Source: a virus. Taken from it: 24,891 nt of DNA. Location: positions 1 to 24,891 of the IMG/VR virus record IMGVR_UViG_3300010354_000604, one strand, 5' to 3'. The stretch's first letter is position 1; every line of letters begins with the position of its first letter. Positions 1 to 9,138 of this stretch are shown here, in pieces. The position numbers and the translations under genes were made by a program. Below the pieces are notes generated by a model, which saw only the letters and a list, made by a program, of their open reading frames with translations, was not told the origin of the DNA and searched no databases.

Positions 1-3000
1 AACAACGGGTTCACCACAATCACCTTGACCTTTGATACCAGCACACATGCTGCTGGAGATCAGTTGCAGATCTTTGTTGAAACAGACGAACTGAAAGTGC
101 GTCCGTATGATTTTGGTATAGATGCAGTAGAGCGTATGAAAATTGCTCCACCACAATCCTTGATTGATGCAGACTTTGAATATGGCATGCAGCCAACCAA
201 ATGGGTGCAGTTTGCCAGCATGAACGACATGCCTTGTCATTTTGAATTGCCAGGCAGTGATCTACAGATTGGTGCTAATGCGTTTAGCTATGCCACTTTT
301 ATTGGTGGTGGTACTGCGGCGGCGAGTACATATCTTGCCAGTCCCGCACAAACCAATATATTATTTCAGAATCAAGGATTTGATGCACTTGGGCAATTGT
401 CTGCTTGCGGACCACGATCAATTACCAACGGTTACTATCTAATCATAGCGCAAGGTCAAGCCGGTCAACCCAACTGTGCAGCAGGTACCACACATATCAC
501 TCATGACTTGCCGGTCAGTCCCAAGACCGGTGGAATGTTTCAACGCACATTCACTGTGGCAAATACCGCAGGCTGGAGTCCAGGTGACATTGCCTGCGTG
601 GTTGAAATGCCAGGCGAAGGATTTTTTCCTGGTAGCTTGGTTACATTCCCAAGTGGAGTTGGTATCACAGGAAACAGTGTGGTAGCCACAGTTGCTACTA
701 CCGCAGTCACAGCAGGTGTAACTGCTGTAGCTGCCAACAACACAGCAGTGTCAGCTAACGCAATTATCATGGTTGAAACCACACAGTTTGGTGTCTGGGA
801 GGCCATGCAAGTAGCGGCTGGTGGTGGAACCGCTGCTTTGACTTGTATTCGTAACCTATGGGGTACAAATGCTGCTAACGCTACCATTCCGGTAGGCGCA
901 CGTATTCGTCAACTGTCAGGCAACGTTGGCGCAGCTCCGGCAGGATCTTTCTTCTCCAACGCTAACGTAGAAATCATGCGTATTGACAGTATTGACAGTT
1001 ACAACAAGTTCACTGTCACACGCTCATGGTTTAACACAAATGCGAGCCCTACCTTTGGCGCAAACAGTATTGTGTTCAAAGTAAACCATAGTGCTAATTC
1101 AGCTTTGGCACAGAACAGTGCCAACATTGAAATTGTAAGAACCACAACAGCTAACCCAGTGCCATTAACAGGGCAAGTAATTGAGCGAGGGCGCCTTGGC
1201 ACCAGACCATTAAGCGCAGCAGGTCCAGGTAGCCTTGCTATCACATTAACTGGTGCATTTGTGGCAGGGAACACTTCACAGCAGCAAGTGGTGTGCTATG
1301 TGCCACAGCACGGTATTGGTATGTACTCAAATGCAAACATTGCCAACTGCTATGTAAGCACATTGAATTTCAGTCAGGCTGTGACAGTGAGCAACATTGA
1401 AGGCGTATACATCAATCAAATGAATGATAGAGATTATATCGCTTACTATCCAAAAGTACAACTAAATCAGTTGCCTGGTTACCAGTTGAACCAAAACGAT
1501 CAACAGGGCATGATACGCCGTGGCGGTATATATTCAGGTGCCAATGTAGTGGTGGCAAATATTGCTTCTAATGTTGGATCACCTAGTTTGATCACGGTGA
1601 ACACAGTGTACAACCATGGTCTGACTCCTGGGCAAGCAATACAGGTACAGCTAGGCGTTGGTGCTCAAAGCACCGGACAGTTTCCAAACGTGTATGTAGG
1701 CGGCACAGGTCAGTTTGTGATTACCAGTACACCTACAGACAAGAGTTTTACATACGTGGGTAAACCCAATCTAGTGGTTCCTGCAATGTCAACTATTAAT
1801 CTTGGTGTGCCGTTGACAGATTCAGCAATGTATGCAAATGTAACCATATTCCCAACCGGACTGGTCAAGCATCGTTCATTTGATGGCGGTAACAACATTG
1901 GCACTAACACACCTGCTCATGGTTATGAGATGACACGTCAGACCAAGAAATACTTCCGTTATCAAAGTGGTAAAGGTACCATGTTCACATCTGGTACTCA
2001 ATTCATGCCCACTTTCCAGATTGCGAATATCGTTGCAGCAGGAACCAGCATTGGTAGTGCAATTACCATCACTACAGAAAATGAACATGGGCTACAGATT
2101 GGTGCAAATGTATCAGTGTATGGTGTAAATAGCACTGGTTATAACACTTTCTATAGAGTAAACTCAGTAACCAATAACAATCAGTTTACAATACTGGCCA
2201 CAGCGGAATTGGCTACTGTCAATCCGGTGTTCACTCGTACAAAACAACTGGCAACAGATTATCAAGGAGTTAGTTTTCCTCGTGTGACCATAACCAATTG
2301 GACTGGTGCTAAGGTACGCACTGGTATTTTTGATGATGGTAACGGAATGTTTTACGAATATGATGGTAATACCTTTTGGGCAGTAAAACGCAGCAGTACC
2401 AACGATATTGCCGGTCGCGCACAATTTAGTGTGAACAGTAATTATGTGACCGGAGACAAAGATTGTCGTTGGAGAGATCAACTGAACTCAGGTGATCAGA
2501 TCATTGTCAAAGGTATGACACACACCGTAACAGATATTATTGCACAAGACGAAATGTATATCACACCTGTGTATAGAGGAGTATTCAACGCTCAAGACAC
2601 ACGTATTGTTAGAATCAGTGAAGAGCGCACACCACAGCGTGATTTTAATCAAGATCGCATGGATGGTACAGGCCCTAGTGGCTATGTAATGGATCTAAAA
2701 AGAATGCAGATGGTAGGTATTCAATACACCTGGTATGGTGCAGGCTTTGTAGACTACATGATGAGAGCCATTGATGGTAAAATGTTAATAGCTCATCGTA
2801 GCAAAGGCAACAATGTTAATGATGAAGCATACATGCGTACCGGTAACCTGCCGGCACGTTATCAAGCGGTCAACAAAGGTGCACGAACCTGGTTAAGCAA
2901 AGCAGTGCCTCCGGCCGAAAGCACAGAAATTCAACTGTATGATGTAAGTGAATTTCCAACTGCTAATGCCACTTACCCTGTAACAGTTCAAATAGGCAAC

Positions 3001-6000
3001 GAGTTTATTAACTATACAGGTGTTTGGACAGCCAACGGCAATCTTACAGGTATAACTCGTGGTACTACCATGAGCAACTTTGTGATGAACGAAACTCGTA
3101 GTTTATGGCGTGGGTCAAATGCTGGAGTAGCATGGAGTCCTCGTGGTATGCCTAGCAATGCAGCCTGGAGCAGTCAAGCATTTAATCCACGCTCGGGCGT
3201 GTTTGTTGCTGTGGCAGGATATGCTAGTGCTAGCGATGAAACTGCTCGTAGCTTTGATGGTCATAATTGGAGTGCTGGTGGCGCATTACCAAGCAGTTCC
3301 AATTGGTATAATATTGCATTTGGACAGCTAGGAGGAGTTGATACTTTTGTTGCTATCAGTAATGCCAGCGGTACAATCTCAGCATATTCGCAAGATGATG
3401 GGGCAACCTGGACATCTTTAGCACTGCCAACAGTAGCACAGTGGTCAGGACTAGCATATGGACACGATGAAAACAATGTGCCAGTGTTTGTGGCAGTGGC
3501 AGGATTAGGTTCAGCATCAACTGCATCAGCTTATTTAAAATCGCTTGGCACAGGTTGGGTAGCAGGTGGTGCTCTTTCAGCAAGTCAAATGTGGACCAGT
3601 GTGGCATTTGGTAAAACCACTGCTAACACCGCAGTGACCAATACCGTAGTATCATTGAATGAAGCAGGAAGAACCAACTATTTCTGTGCGGTAGGCGCGG
3701 GTGCCAACATGACCACTGGTACAACAGTGTTTAACTACAGTACCAACGGTGGTGTAACCTGGAGAGCAGGTGCTTTCACGACTTCAGCTGGATATACTGA
3801 TATTGCATTTGGTAACAATACCTGGATCGCTATCGCAGGTGGTCTAGGCGGTACAGCTGGAACCACAGCTCAGTACATTCATGGAAATCCAGCAGCAGCC
3901 ACTTGGGCCTTGAGTTCACTACCCAGTAGCTCAGGATGGCGCAGCATTGCCTGGGGCGAAATCTATAGCATGAACAACAGTGCGGTACCTAATGTTGGTA
4001 TTGCTGGCCAATGGATGGTGGTAAGTGATACTGCCGCAGGACAAGCCTATGCTATTATGACCAATCCACATTTACTAGGCCCCGGTGTGGCACCAACCTG
4101 GAATCTAGGAGCCATGCCATTGGCCAGTTCATGGACCAGTGTGGTATGGGGCAAAGGCATGTTTACTGCCACACAGTACACAGCCAGCAGTCCAAACTGG
4201 CAGGCAGCGGTTAGCGTACATGGCAATGTGTTCCTAACTAGCGAAATGACCTTGGCCAGCAACTGGCGAGGTCTTGCACAGGGCGACGGTAACGTGGTAG
4301 CTGTGCAATATGGTGGCACAGGCGTTCAGGTAAGCTACACAGGTGGTCGCACCTGGAATGGTCCATTAGGACAAACAGGCAATACTACCGGAGCATTAGG
4401 TTCAAGTTCAAACTGGACTGCGGTTGCGTACTCGCCAGATGTAGGACGTAATCAACGCGGTAGATTCGTTGCTATTAGTAACACCAGCGGCACAATTAAT
4501 AACTGGCAAGATGCTGATAACCTCGGTGCTACATGGAACGCAGGTGGAGCATTGCCAGCAACTGCCACCTGGAGTGACATCACCGCGGTTAACAGAACCT
4601 TTATTGCAGTGGCCTCTGGCAGCCAAACCAGCGCATTCAGTAGCAATGGTGCCGCGGGTTGGGGTGGCGTTAGCCTGCCAAGCAGTAGCAACTGGAGTGG
4701 TGTGGCAGGCGGTATATTCCCAATCTTCCAAGCAAATACCGGCAATGTTTGGTGTGTAGCAGCGGTAAGCAGTACCACAGGAACCATTGCTGCATACAGT
4801 AATGTTAGAACCAGTATTGCTGGTCTAACTTCAGCACCAGACGGTGGCAATTCAGGTTTACAAGTGGTAAGCCTTTGGGGCACAGCCACCCTGCCTGCAT
4901 CAGCCAGTTGGTCAAGTGTTGGCTACGGATACGATAGTGTTACTACAACAGGTAGATTTATTGCAATAGCGTCAGGATCAGCAGACACTGCAATTAGCGT
5001 TGATGGTGGCATGACATGGACAGCAGGCGGCAACTTGCCAAGCTCCAGCTTGTGGATAAAAGTTGCATACGGTTCAAATGGTGTTTGGGTGGCAATTGCT
5101 AACAACAGAGATACTATTGCAGCCTACAGTAGAGATCAGGGTCTAAATTGGGTATCAAGTGCATTCTCAACAGCATGTAATTGGACCAATGTGATTTATC
5201 AGGATCGTCATCAACATTTTATTGCGATTTCAGGTGATGCGACTAACTCCAGTGCTAATGTGGCACTAAGCAGACCAACAGCAGGTGTTGCTCTGCATCA
5301 CACAGCCAACACTGGTGTGCGTGTTGTAAGTGTAACAGCCAGTCCAGACTTGAATCACTGGGGTAGTGCGGTGATCATGGACGGCGGCTTTACAGTTGAC
5401 CGTACCTATACCTTTACCTATAATGTAACAAACTACAACGTGGTTGGACATCTTGGTCAACCGCAGACCATGTTCATGATGAGACTAGCACCAAGTATCA
5501 GCAATGCACTCACCGGTGATCTAGGTGGTAAGGAATTGATTAACCGTGCGCAGGTGCTGCTGGTTGGTATGTATGTGAACGTGGGTTCTGCAGCAGCACG
5601 TTTCTTGGTGCAAGGTGTGTTGAACCCAACCAACGTGGTAAGTGCAAACTGGAGACCGTTGAATGCTGCGCCTACATTCTTGCAACCCAGCTTTACTCAG
5701 TTTGTAGCAAATGGACTTGCAGCACCAGTTGCAACCATACGTCAAATTGAATTTGCTGCAAATGCAACTGTAGGACAGGGTGGACAACAACTTGCTGCCA
5801 CAGGCGGTGAACAGGTGTTTTCAATTCCGGTTACACAAACCAACTCTGGTTACCTAGATCTAAGTGCAATCAAGGAGATCACTTCCATGGTGTTACCAGG
5901 ATCAGGCAGTTATCCAAATGGTAACGAAGTGTTGGCTATCAACATCATTCCAATCACAGCAGTTGGTAGTAACGTTGACATTCAGCTGACATTCATTGAA

Positions 6001-6012
6001 TCTCAGGCATAA
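1..6012 (+). CDS. giant virion structural protein (5' end outside window)
   Basis: The frame is open from base 1 to a TAA at 6010-6012, giving about 2003 visible residues. The TTG at 25 is an in-frame codon, not a convincing start, so the gene begins upstream. The N-terminal part contains DADFEYGMQPTKW, a pattern I recall from large structural proteins of marine T4-like phages; this is from memory. Bases 1579-1790 and 2038-2210 encode two similar small beta modules (HGL..G..V..., then TGYN..Y.V..V....FT in the second). Bases 3120-5230 encode fourteen Asp-box-like repeats, probably propeller blades. The Gly/Ala-rich C-terminus, with GYLDLSAIKEITSMVLPG, resembles the ends of cyanophage virion proteins. 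No signal peptide or membrane segment is visible. It lies directly upstream of the tail fibre, so a baseplate-peripheral or fibre-attachment role is inferred; the exact T4 equivalent is unknown. Confidence 0.85.
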   Translation, partial: NNGFTTITLTFDTSTHAAGDQLQIFVETDELKVRPYDFGIDAVERMKIAPPQSLIDADFEYGMQPTKWVQFASMNDMPCHFELPGSDLQIGANAFSYATFIGGGTAAASTYLASPAQTNILFQNQGFDALGQLSACGPRSITNGYYLIIAQGQAGQPNCAAGTTHITHDLPVSPKTGGMFQRTFTVANTAGWSPGDIACVVEMPGEGFFPGSLVTFPSGVGITGNSVVATVATTAVTAGVTAVAANNTAVSANAIIMVETTQFGVWEAMQVAAGGGTAALTCIRNLWGTNAANATIPVGARIRQLSGNVGAAPAGSFFSNANVEIMRIDSIDSYNKFTVTRSWFNTNASPTFGANSIVFKVNHSANSALAQNSANIEIVRTTTANPVPLTGQVIERGRLGTRPLSAAGPGSLAITLTGAFVAGNTSQQQVVCYVPQHGIGMYSNANIANCYVSTLNFSQAVTVSNIEGVYINQMNDRDYIAYYPKVQLNQLPGYQLNQNDQQGMIRRGGIYSGANVVVANIASNVGSPSLITVNTVYNHGLTPGQAIQVQLGVGAQSTGQFPNVYVGGTGQFVITSTPTDKSFTYVGKPNLVVPAMSTINLGVPLTDSAMYANVTIFPTGLVKHRSFDGGNNIGTNTPAHGYEMTRQTKKYFRYQSGKGTMFTSGTQFMPTFQIANIVAAGTSIGSAITITTENEHGLQIGANVSVYGVNSTGYNTFYRVNSVTNNNQFTILATAELATVNPVFTRTKQLATDYQGVSFPRVTITNWTGAKVRTGIFDDGNGMFYEYDGNTFWAVKRSSTNDIAGRAQFSVNSNYVTGDKDCRWRDQLNSGDQIIVKGMTHTVTDIIAQDEMYITPVYRGVFNAQDTRIVRISEERTPQRDFNQDRMDGTGPSGYVMDLKRMQMVGIQYTWYGAGFVDYMMRAIDGKMLIAHRSKGNNVNDEAYMRTGNLPARYQAVNKGARTWLSKAVPPAESTEIQLYDVSEFPTANATYPVTVQIGNEFINYTGVWTANGNLTGITRGTTMSNFVMNETRSLWRGSNAGVAWSPRGMPSNAAWSSQAFNPRSGVFVAVAGYASASDETARSFDGHNWSAGGALPSSSNWYNIAFGQLGGVDTFVAISNASGTISAYSQDDGATWTSLALPTVAQWSGLAYGHDENNVPVFVAVAGLGSASTASAYLKSLGTGWVAGGALSASQMWTSVAFGKTTANTAVTNTVVSLNEAGRTNYFCAVGAGANMTTGTTVFNYSTNGGVTWRAGAFTTSAGYTDIAFGNNTWIAIAGGLGGTAGTTAQYIHGNPAAATWALSSLPSSSGWRSIAWGEIYSMNNSAVPNVGIAGQWMVVSDTAAGQAYAIMTNPHLLGPGVAPTWNLGAMPLASSWTSVVWGKGMFTATQYTASSPNWQAAVSVHGNVFLTSEMTLASNWRGLAQGDGNVVAVQYGGTGVQVSYTGGRTWNGPLGQTGNTTGALGSSSNWTAVAYSPDVGRNQRGRFVAISNTSGTINNWQDADNLGATWNAGGALPATATWSDITAVNRTFIAVASGSQTSAFSSNGAAGWGGVSLPSSSNWSGVAGGIFPIFQANTGNVWCVAAVSSTTGTIAAYSNVRTSIAGLTSAPDGGNSGLQVVSLWGTATLPASASWSSVGYGYDSVTTTGRFIAIASGSADTAISVDGGMTWTAGGNLPSSSLWIKVAYGSNGVWVAIANNRDTIAAYSRDQGLNWVSSAFSTACNWTNVIYQDRHQHFIAISGDATNSSANVALSRPTAGVALHHTANTGVRVVSVTASPDLNHWGSAVIMDGGFTVDRTYTFTYNVTNYNVVGHLGQPQTMFMMRLAPSISNALTGDLGGKELINRAQVLLVGMYVNVGSAAARFLVQGVLNPTNVVSANWRPLNAAPTFLQPSFTQFVANGLAAPVATIRQIEFAANATVGQGGQQLAATGGEQVFSIPVTQTNSGYLDLSAIKEITSMVLPGSGSYPNGNEVLAINIIPITAVGSNVDIQLTFIESQA
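3120..5230 (+). repeat. fourteen Asp-box/propeller-like coding repeats
   Basis: Within the giant protein a unit of about 41-72 residues recurs. Each has the core L-P-S-S-S-x-W-x-x-[IV]-A-[YFW]-G followed by a hydrophobic F-[IV]-A-[IV]-[AS] strand; many also have an S-x-[DN]-x-G-x-[TN]-W turn. Codons of the core aromatic residue begin at 3166, 3304, 3442, 3592, 3793 (Tyr), 3937, 4132, 4264, 4414, 4570, 4693, 4909, 5053 and 5182. The S.DGG.TW turn is the Asp-box known from sialidase-type and Ycf48-type beta-propellers. Fourteen units would fit two seven-bladed propellers, which is inference. Confidence 0.8.
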
Positions 6013-6026
6013 AACGTGTAATGCTC

Positions 6027-6052
6027 AAAAAAGGGCCTCAGGGCCCTTTTTT
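6027..6052 (+). terminator. intrinsic terminator after the giant structural gene
   Basis: An 11-bp perfect stem (AAAAAAGGGCC at 6027-6037, GGCCCTTTTTT at 6042-6052) closes a TCAG loop and ends in a six-T tract. It begins 15 bases after the stop codon and separates this gene from the fibre unit. The A-tract on the 5' side would let it also work on the opposite strand. Confidence 0.9.
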
Positions 6053-6069
6053 GTTATCTAGCTCTACCC

Positions 6070-6076
6070 ATAAATA
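6070..6076 (+). promoter_or_regulatory. T4-type late promoter for the tail fibre unit
   Basis: ATAAATA matches the core of the T4 late promoter (TATAAATA) recognised by the gp55 sigma factor. It sits 20 bases before the fibre ATG and just after a terminator. The expected start is about six bases downstream, near 6082, which gives a leader of about 15 bases. Confidence 0.7.
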
Positions 6077-6096
6077 CACTATAATCTGAGATTGTA

Positions 6097-8172
6097 ATGG
6101 CACTAACCAGACCGCGTTATAGCAACATAGTTGACACAGACTACAAGGCCAGTTGTAGAGTAGTAACCACGACCAATGTTACACTTAGTGGTGGCGCCCC
6201 AAGTACCTATGATAGTGTGAGCTTTAACATTGGTGATAGGGTGCTGGTCACAGCGCAAAACATAGCTAGTCAAAACGGGATATACCTAGTACAGAGCGTA
6301 GGCACAGGCAGTAACGGAACCTGGGTACGAAGTTTTGATGCCAACGACGGCGAGAGATTGACAGCAGGTTTACAAACCAACATTTCCGAAGGTACTTATG
6401 CAGGAAAAAACTGGCGACTTACTACACCTGATCCTATCACGGTTGGTTCAACTAATCTAACCTTTGTAGAAGGTACCACAGTAGCATCAGGTGCCAATCG
6501 TAACTTACAATTCAACAATAGCAGTACACTTGCAGGCGCAACTGGTTTAGACTATTATACAGGTAATTTGGCACTGGTTACCAGTGGAAATATTCATGCC
6601 ACTGCTAATCTCATAGCAGGAGCTGTGTACACCAATCAACTGTTATGGCAGGCAAACAGTCAACCTGTTGCACTTACAGGTAATATTAATCCAACTATCT
6701 ATGTGGGTAACACACAGGTTTCTACTACAGTGACACGAGTAGATACACTACCAGCCGCAGGCAATGCCTACGTGCGTTGGAACGTAGTTGCCAAAGATCA
6801 AGTTAACAACAGATACAGATTCGTTACTATTGAATCAGTAAATGACACCAGTAGTGTTTACTATAGCGAGTATGGCAGTGTAAAATCAAATGCTGCGGCT
6901 GAAGTAGCAGAATTTACCAGCAACATCAGCAGTGGCAATATCAATCTATGGGCTACCGGCGACAGTGCCACAGTGTATGTTAACTTTCAACGTACCATGT
7001 TGGGATCCTTTGCGCCAACCGGATATATAAACAATTTTGGTCCTATTGGTCCTGCAGGTACGATTGCTGAAACCAGCAGTAACATAGTTACCACAGCTAC
7101 CAGTGCTGCTACCAGCACCACCACAGGTGCTTTGCAAATTGCAGGCGGTGCTGGTATAGCAGGCAATGCATACATTGGCGGCAATGCAGTGGTAGGCACA
7201 GATCTCACGGTGCTAGGTAACCTGTATGTACAAGGCGATCTTACTAGAATTAATGCAGCCACTATCACAGTAGAAGATCTTAATCTAACACTAGCCAACG
7301 GTGCAGCCACAGCAGGAGCGGCCAACGGTGCAGGTATCAGTGTGGATGGTCCTGCTGGTGCACAGATTGTTTACATTGCATCAGGTGATCGTTGGAATCT
7401 AAACAAAGATACCAAGGTTAACAATTTATATTCAGGTGGAATTTATTGGAGTGGTAACAATGCTGTGCTGCGTACAGGTATCAATTACTACAACAGCGCC
7501 AGCGCACCAACCAATCCAAACTATGGCGATAAATGGTATGACACCAGCACAGATATCTTGTATGAATGGCAGACCAGTGATGGTGCAAACGGTTTTTGGG
7601 TTGATGTAGGCAGTCTTGCTATTACATCAAACAGTGCCATCACTGCAAATATTATTACTTCAAACATAACCTCACTCACTGGTAATATCTCATCCACAGC
7701 TAATATTTCTTTTACGGGCAATATTACAGCGGCCAATATAATTACCAGTGGAGAATTGTTTGTAACAGGCACAGCTTGGGCATCTTATGCAGTTTTATGG
7801 ACAGCAGACGGAGTTTCGCAGCCTGATATTGGTAACGGTACACTCGTTGGAAAGTTCAAAAGAATTGGTAAAGTGGTTTTTGTACATGTAACACTAACCA
7901 CGGGTACTACCACCACATACGGTTCAGGTACTTGGCGGTTCAGTCTGCCATTGCCGGCAACAAGTTCTAGAGCTGTAACTGTTCCTGCTTTATATCTTGA
8001 TAACGGCATTGCGTATCATGCGGGGCAAGCTATAACAGAATTTGCAGGCAACACATCATTTGTTTCTGTGTTGTCAGGCGGCAGTCCAATGGCTCCAGTT
8101 ACTTCTACAAATCCATTTACTTGGGTTGGCGGTGACTCGCTAACAATTAATGGATCATATGAAGCAGTATAG
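6097..8172 (+). CDS. tail fibre protein
   Basis: A 691-residue probable trimeric fibre for host recognition. Residues about 15-125 form a common fibre N-terminal domain: V.T..N.TLSG, then GDRVLV..Q....NGIY.V, a Trp-Arg pair and NWRLTT. The middle (about residues 340-430) carries the stem pattern typical of marine T4-like fibres, TTGALQ..GGAGI.G..Y.GGN, DLTVLGNLYV.G and T.ITVEDLNLTL. A [ST]-N-I-[ST] rich repeat follows around residues 515-555. The C-terminal domain has an LTTGTTTTYGSGTW.FSLP pattern and is likely the receptor-contacting tip. It is served by a late promoter at 6070-6076. The start ATG has only a weak GAG upstream. No chaperone or intramolecular cleavage domain was recognised. 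Confidence 0.88.
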   Translation: MALTRPRYSNIVDTDYKASCRVVTTTNVTLSGGAPSTYDSVSFNIGDRVLVTAQNIASQNGIYLVQSVGTGSNGTWVRSFDANDGERLTAGLQTNISEGTYAGKNWRLTTPDPITVGSTNLTFVEGTTVASGANRNLQFNNSSTLAGATGLDYYTGNLALVTSGNIHATANLIAGAVYTNQLLWQANSQPVALTGNINPTIYVGNTQVSTTVTRVDTLPAAGNAYVRWNVVAKDQVNNRYRFVTIESVNDTSSVYYSEYGSVKSNAAAEVAEFTSNISSGNINLWATGDSATVYVNFQRTMLGSFAPTGYINNFGPIGPAGTIAETSSNIVTTATSAATSTTTGALQIAGGAGIAGNAYIGGNAVVGTDLTVLGNLYVQGDLTRINAATITVEDLNLTLANGAATAGAANGAGISVDGPAGAQIVYIASGDRWNLNKDTKVNNLYSGGIYWSGNNAVLRTGINYYNSASAPTNPNYGDKWYDTSTDILYEWQTSDGANGFWVDVGSLAITSNSAITANIITSNITSLTGNISSTANISFTGNITAANIITSGELFVTGTAWASYAVLWTADGVSQPDIGNGTLVGKFKRIGKVVFVHVTLTTGTTTTYGSGTWRFSLPLPATSSRAVTVPALYLDNGIAYHAGQAITEFAGNTSFVSVLSGGSPMAPVTSTNPFTWVGGDSLTINGSYEAV

Positions 8173-8181
8173 GGATAGATA

Positions 8182-8391
8182 ATGGGATTTCCAACTACAC
8201 CAACAAACGGACAACAAGCCACAGTAAACGGTATCACATATCAGTACGTGAGTGCTAAAAATGCCTGGAATAGAGTCACAGGGTCGTTTTCAGTGATTGG
8301 CGACATCACACTGGCAAATGTAAGTTATCAGGCCAACTCGGCTATACCAAAAAGTTATAGTGATGTTTTGAGCGTGACTTTTGGAATGTAA
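8182..8391 (+). CDS. small fibre-like protein (69 aa)
   Basis: It starts 10 bases after the fibre stop with an AGGGA ribosome site 6 bases upstream. The N-terminus, FPTTPTNGQ...NGITYQYVSAKNAWNRV, is a short module common near the start of phage tail-fibre and collar-type proteins. The remainder, including VIGDITLANVSYQANSAIP, resembles fibre-stem sequence. It could be a separate small fibre-tip or accessory protein, or a remnant of a second fibre gene. The proper ribosome site and coupled position favour a real gene. Function unproven. Confidence 0.65.
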   Translation: MGFPTTPTNGQQATVNGITYQYVSAKNAWNRVTGSFSVIGDITLANVSYQANSAIPKSYSDVLSVTFGM

Positions 8392-8400
8392 GGAAACAAA

Positions 8401-9138
8401 ATGCAAAAATTAAAAAAACTTTTTAGATCAGATTACGCAGGCGAAACCATGACCACCAGCAGCACCTGGGCTGGCAGTGAATGGACATACGCTCAAGAGT
8501 ACATTCCTAATGCAATTACCAACCAACATCTGTCTAGACGAGCAGTGGTTATTGGCAACGGGTCCAGTAGAAAAAACTATGAAATTAATCTTTTGAAAAA
8601 TCATCGCGCTGGCATACTTGGAGCACTGGCAGTACAAACCTATGGATGCAATGCTCTTTATAGAGATTTTACACCAACTTTTCTTGTGAGCACAGGCACA
8701 GAAATCAGTGCAGAAATAGCCAACAGCGGCTATTGTGAAGATAACATTGTGTATGCAAATGCTGAAGTTGTTGCTGCCCATCCGCAAAAGTTTTATCTTG
8801 TGCCACAAGACATACATTATGATTCTGGGGCACTGGCTGTGTACCTAGCCTGCTTTGATGGACACAAGCAGATATACCTGCTCGGGTTTGATAACTGGAC
8901 CGGCGAAGGAGATAACAGTAACATGTATCTTGAAACCAATGGTTATGGCAGTGCTAATCAAGAGCCTGCTCATAATTTTTGGACAACCACTTTAAAACAC
9001 ATCATGGAAACCTATCACGAAGTACAATTTACTAGAGTCATGCCTACGTCAGGCTGGTGGTGCCCTGAAGCATGGAAAAATTGTTTAAACTTTAATCAAA
9101 TAACCTATAAAGAATTCACACTGGCTATTGACTTATAG
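8401..9138 (+). CDS. GT42/DUF115-like putative glycosyltransferase-fold protein
   Basis: A 245-residue protein behind a good ribosome site (AAGGA, 6-base spacing) and 9 bases after the previous stop. The pattern fits the sialyltransferase-like GT42 and DUF115 (MptE/Maf-like) Rossmann fold. There is a strand ending in V-I-G-N-G-S-S-R-K at residues 50-58, then YGCNALYRDF at 81-90, then S-G-x-L-A-V-Y-L-A-C at 142-151, then IYLLGFDNW at 158-166. I recall YGCNALYRDF-type proteins in other marine phages. The substrate is unknown. The fibre-cluster position suggests modification of fibre or cell-surface glycans, but a non-catalytic role is possible. It converges on the NUDIX gene with a 6-base overlap and no clear terminator. 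Confidence 0.6.
   Translation: MQKLKKLFRSDYAGETMTTSSTWAGSEWTYAQEYIPNAITNQHLSRRAVVIGNGSSRKNYEINLLKNHRAGILGALAVQTYGCNALYRDFTPTFLVSTGTEISAEIANSGYCEDNIVYANAEVVAAHPQKFYLVPQDIHYDSGALAVYLACFDGHKQIYLLGFDNWTGEGDNSNMYLETNGYGSANQEPAHNFWTTTLKHIMETYHEVQFTRVMPTSGWWCPEAWKNCLNFNQITYKEFTLAIDL

Noticed and set aside
25-27. TTG at 25 as the start of the giant protein
   Set aside because: The frame is open to base 1 with coding-like sequence and no ribosome site, so the gene is cut by the window edge.
4452-4889. Long minus-strand open frame (145 codons) inside the giant gene
   Set aside because: It is opposite repetitive Ala/Ser/Thr/Gly codons that avoid stops in other frames; no ribosome site or recognisable protein.
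6080-6085. TATAAT as a sigma-70 promoter for the fibre
   Set aside because: No -35 box is found at 16-19 bases; the only TTG-like hexamer is 23 bases away. The late box beside it is the better explanation.
8428-8817. Minus-strand open frame of 129 codons inside the GT42-like gene
   Set aside because: The plus-strand gene has clear family blocks and a ribosome site; the antisense product is Cys-rich and unlike any family.
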